Both the position numbers and the translations under genes were made by a program. A DNA stretch of 64,000 nucleotides from Flavobacteriaceae bacterium MAR_2009_75 (GTDB taxonomy: Bacteria; Bacteroidota; Bacteroidia; Flavobacteriales; Flavobacteriaceae). Positions within the stretch are counted from its first letter, which is position 1. Each line of letters opens with the position of its first letter. Below the pieces are notes generated by a model. It was given only the letters and a program-made list of their open reading frames with translations, had not been told where the DNA came from and ran no database searches. The stretch lies in NCBI GenBank assembly GCA_002813285.1, contig PHTZ01000001.1, positions 186,001-250,000 of the forward strand, given 5' to 3'. Below are positions 62,442-64,000 of this stretch, one piece after another.

Positions 62442-64000
62442 TTAAATTAAAGGCAATTTTATATAGAAAGTACTTCCCTTTCCTTTTTCACTCTCTGCAT
62501 AGACCTCACCCTGATGGTCATCTACAATATTTTTTACATAAGCAAGGCCTAAACCATGCCCTTTAACGTTATGAAGATCACCCGTATGTTCTCGATAAAA
62601 CTTCTCGAACACCTTCTTCAGAACTGCTTTACTCATACCCGCCCCATGATCTTGAATTTTAAGTATTATAAAATTCTTGGCCACTTCCGTAGATATATTC
62701 ACTTGGGGCGCATTGGGGGAATACTTTATAGCATTATCAAGAATATTAACAACAACGTTTGTAAAATGCATTTCATTAGCAAGAACTTCACTACGGGGTG
62801 CGGCCAAATTATTTTCGATAAAACCACCGCGATCGGCTACAATCAACTCGACGTGAGCAATGGCGTCTTGTATTATGTCGTGAAGGTCTACCCTATCCTT
62901 ACTAATATCCAATTGATTCTTCTCAAGCTTCGATATTCGCAAAACATTTTCAACCTGTGCATGCATACGTTTATTTTCATCACGAATCATGCCCAAATAA
63001 CGATGAATCTTTTCTTTGTCATCTATTATTTTCGGATTTTTAATCGCCTCAACGGCCAGGTTTATCGTCGCAATAGGTGTTTTGAACTCATGGGTCATGT
63101 TATTGATAAAGTCAGATTTTATCTCAGAAATCTGTTTCTGACGAATCAATTGATAGATAGCTCCGGAATAAGATGCTACGATTACCAAAATGAACAATAA
63201 TGACAAAAATGCCATTCCCATTATCGAACTGATCAAAAAGCGTTTTTTCTTCGGGAAGTTTATGAGTAAAGAAAAATTCGTCTCACCCTCACTATCCTTA
63301 AAAATATCGGCTTCATAAATCGTGCTCTGAGAAAACTTGAATTTTCTAGATTTCACCTTGGTGGGCAGGCCTCTGCTATAAATACCGTATTCATACTCAA
63401 TATCCATATTTCGGTCATTAAGCTCTCGATTTAGAAGTAATTCTATCTCTTGCTTTGAAACTCTTTTATGAATCGGTACTTTTTTGGCATACTCCATAAA
63501 CATATCGTCAAATGCCGCTTTTTCTAAAGAGGTCAACCCTCCTATCTTCTCAATTTTCTCAATTGGCGTTAACGATATATTCTTACCATCAAGATCAAAA
63601 TTCTCTTTGAAGACCATGCTGGTACGCTTGCTGGTATAGTTTTTTATAGTAGTAGTGTCTCCACTGTCGCTGTTGTCAAAGAACGTTGATGCTATATTAT
63701 AATCTTCTTCAAGTATACCGTGAGAATAGGTTCGAATTTCGTTCGAATTCAAATCTTTATCGATAAACAAGAAATTACGTACGGGTGTAGTTTTTGCCTC
63801 TACCCCCATACTGTCTATCTGACTTAAATATCTTTCAGAATAATCGCGTCTTTCACGCCTTTCTATTTTTTCGGTAACCTCATTTAAAATATCGATTACC
63901 GCATTAGAAAATTGCTCTTCTTTGTCATCTACCGACTGCTTTATCCAAAAGCTTTGAACGAAAATAATTCCGATCAAGGAGAGGCTCATCAAAATCACCA
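62442..64000 (-). CDS. sensor histidine kinase, cut by the right edge
   Basis: At least 518 aa, with the N-terminus outside the window: the visible start GTG at 63998 lies inside the first membrane helix (SLSLIGIIFVQSFWIKQSVD), so the real start is probably beyond the edge. A periplasmic domain of about 215 residues, a second membrane helix (ISSIMGMAFLSLLFILVIVA), HisKA with His in NNMTHEFKTPIATINLAVEA, and HATPase with HGLGLAYVKNIVDDHQGEV follow. It resembles RprX. Pairs with the OmpR-type regulator directly downstream. Confidence 0.92.
   Translation of the reverse strand, partial: VILMSLSLIGIIFVQSFWIKQSVDDKEEQFSNAVIDILNEVTEKIERRERRDYSERYLSQIDSMGVEAKTTPVRNFLFIDKDLNSNEIRTYSHGILEEDYNIASTFFDNSDSGDTTTIKNYTSKRTSMVFKENFDLDGKNISLTPIEKIEKIGGLTSLEKAAFDDMFMEYAKKVPIHKRVSKQEIELLLNRELNDRNMDIEYEYGIYSRGLPTKVKSRKFKFSQSTIYEADIFKDSEGETNFSLLINFPKKKRFLISSIMGMAFLSLLFILVIVASYSGAIYQLIRQKQISEIKSDFINNMTHEFKTPIATINLAVEAIKNPKIIDDKEKIHRYLGMIRDENKRMHAQVENVLRISKLEKNQLDISKDRVDLHDIIQDAIAHVELIVADRGGFIENNLAAPRSEVLANEMHFTNVVVNILDNAIKYSPNAPQVNISTEVAKNFIILKIQDHGAGMSKAVLKKVFEKFYREHTGDLHNVKGHGLGLAYVKNIVDDHQGEVYAESEKGKGSTFYIKLPLI

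Noticed and set aside
1-64000. tRNA, rRNA, CRISPR, insertion sequence, prophage or secondary-metabolite cluster
   Set aside because: No structure, repeat array, transposase, integrase or synthase signature was seen on either strand.

Overview
The window looks like a chromosomal segment of a marine member of the Flavobacteriaceae (Bacteroidota). This is an inference from gene content and signals. It holds a SusC/SusD pair with an ECF sigma/FecR switch, a sulfatase, a GH28 enzyme, a PorP/SprF-type protein, a bacillithiol-linked YtxJ protein and Flavobacteriia-type hypothetical proteins. Several intergenic regions carry the Bacteroidota promoter pattern (TTG near -33, TAnnTTTG near -7), and most genes lack a Shine-Dalgarno sequence. 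No tRNA, rRNA, CRISPR array, insertion sequence or prophage was recognised.

Region 1 (1-19.6 kb) is the accessory part. It contains susC/susD, fecR and a divergent ECF sigma factor, a sulfatase with a Cys-type formylglycine site, two NTF2-like proteins, dnaK, two Tat-signal Gfo/Idh/MocA oxidoreductases, a GH28 lipoprotein, L-serine dehydratase and a 3-keto-disaccharide-hydrolase (DUF1080) protein. Together these suggest uptake and dismantling of a sulfated or uronate-containing algal polysaccharide, possibly with a 3-keto-sugar step.

Region 2 (19.7-38 kb) is mostly housekeeping: panB-lspA-pseudouridine synthase, a DMT exporter, leuA/leuB, pheT, an ABC-F ATPase, a small transaldolase, an SDR and the SRP RNA gene (ffs, minus strand, with a good promoter). 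Lipoproteins of unknown function lie between them.

Region 3 (37.7-44.5 kb) starts with a glutaminyl cyclotransferase and a thioesterase, then a signalling cluster: a LytTR regulator with a degenerate receiver, a 54-residue acidic lipopeptide gene, a TPR histidine kinase, its response regulator and an orphan protein. This cluster is one of the best candidates for something undescribed.

Region 4 (44.5-64 kb) is again mainly housekeeping: glyA, fahA, ytxJ, clpB, a TetR regulator, a PorP/SprF-SPOR fusion, smpB, pcm, an exonuclease/GIY-YIG - K+ channel - miaA - gluconokinase operon, and an OmpR-type two-component system cut by the right edge.

The strongest non-coding observation is a composite element shared by the dnaK and clpB upstream regions: GACA-N3-TGTC, then 12-13 nt later TTGG-N8-TTG. 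It is a candidate heat-shock control element in a phylum without a generally known heat-shock regulator of this type. A second shared element lies upstream of the ECF sigma gene and of susC.
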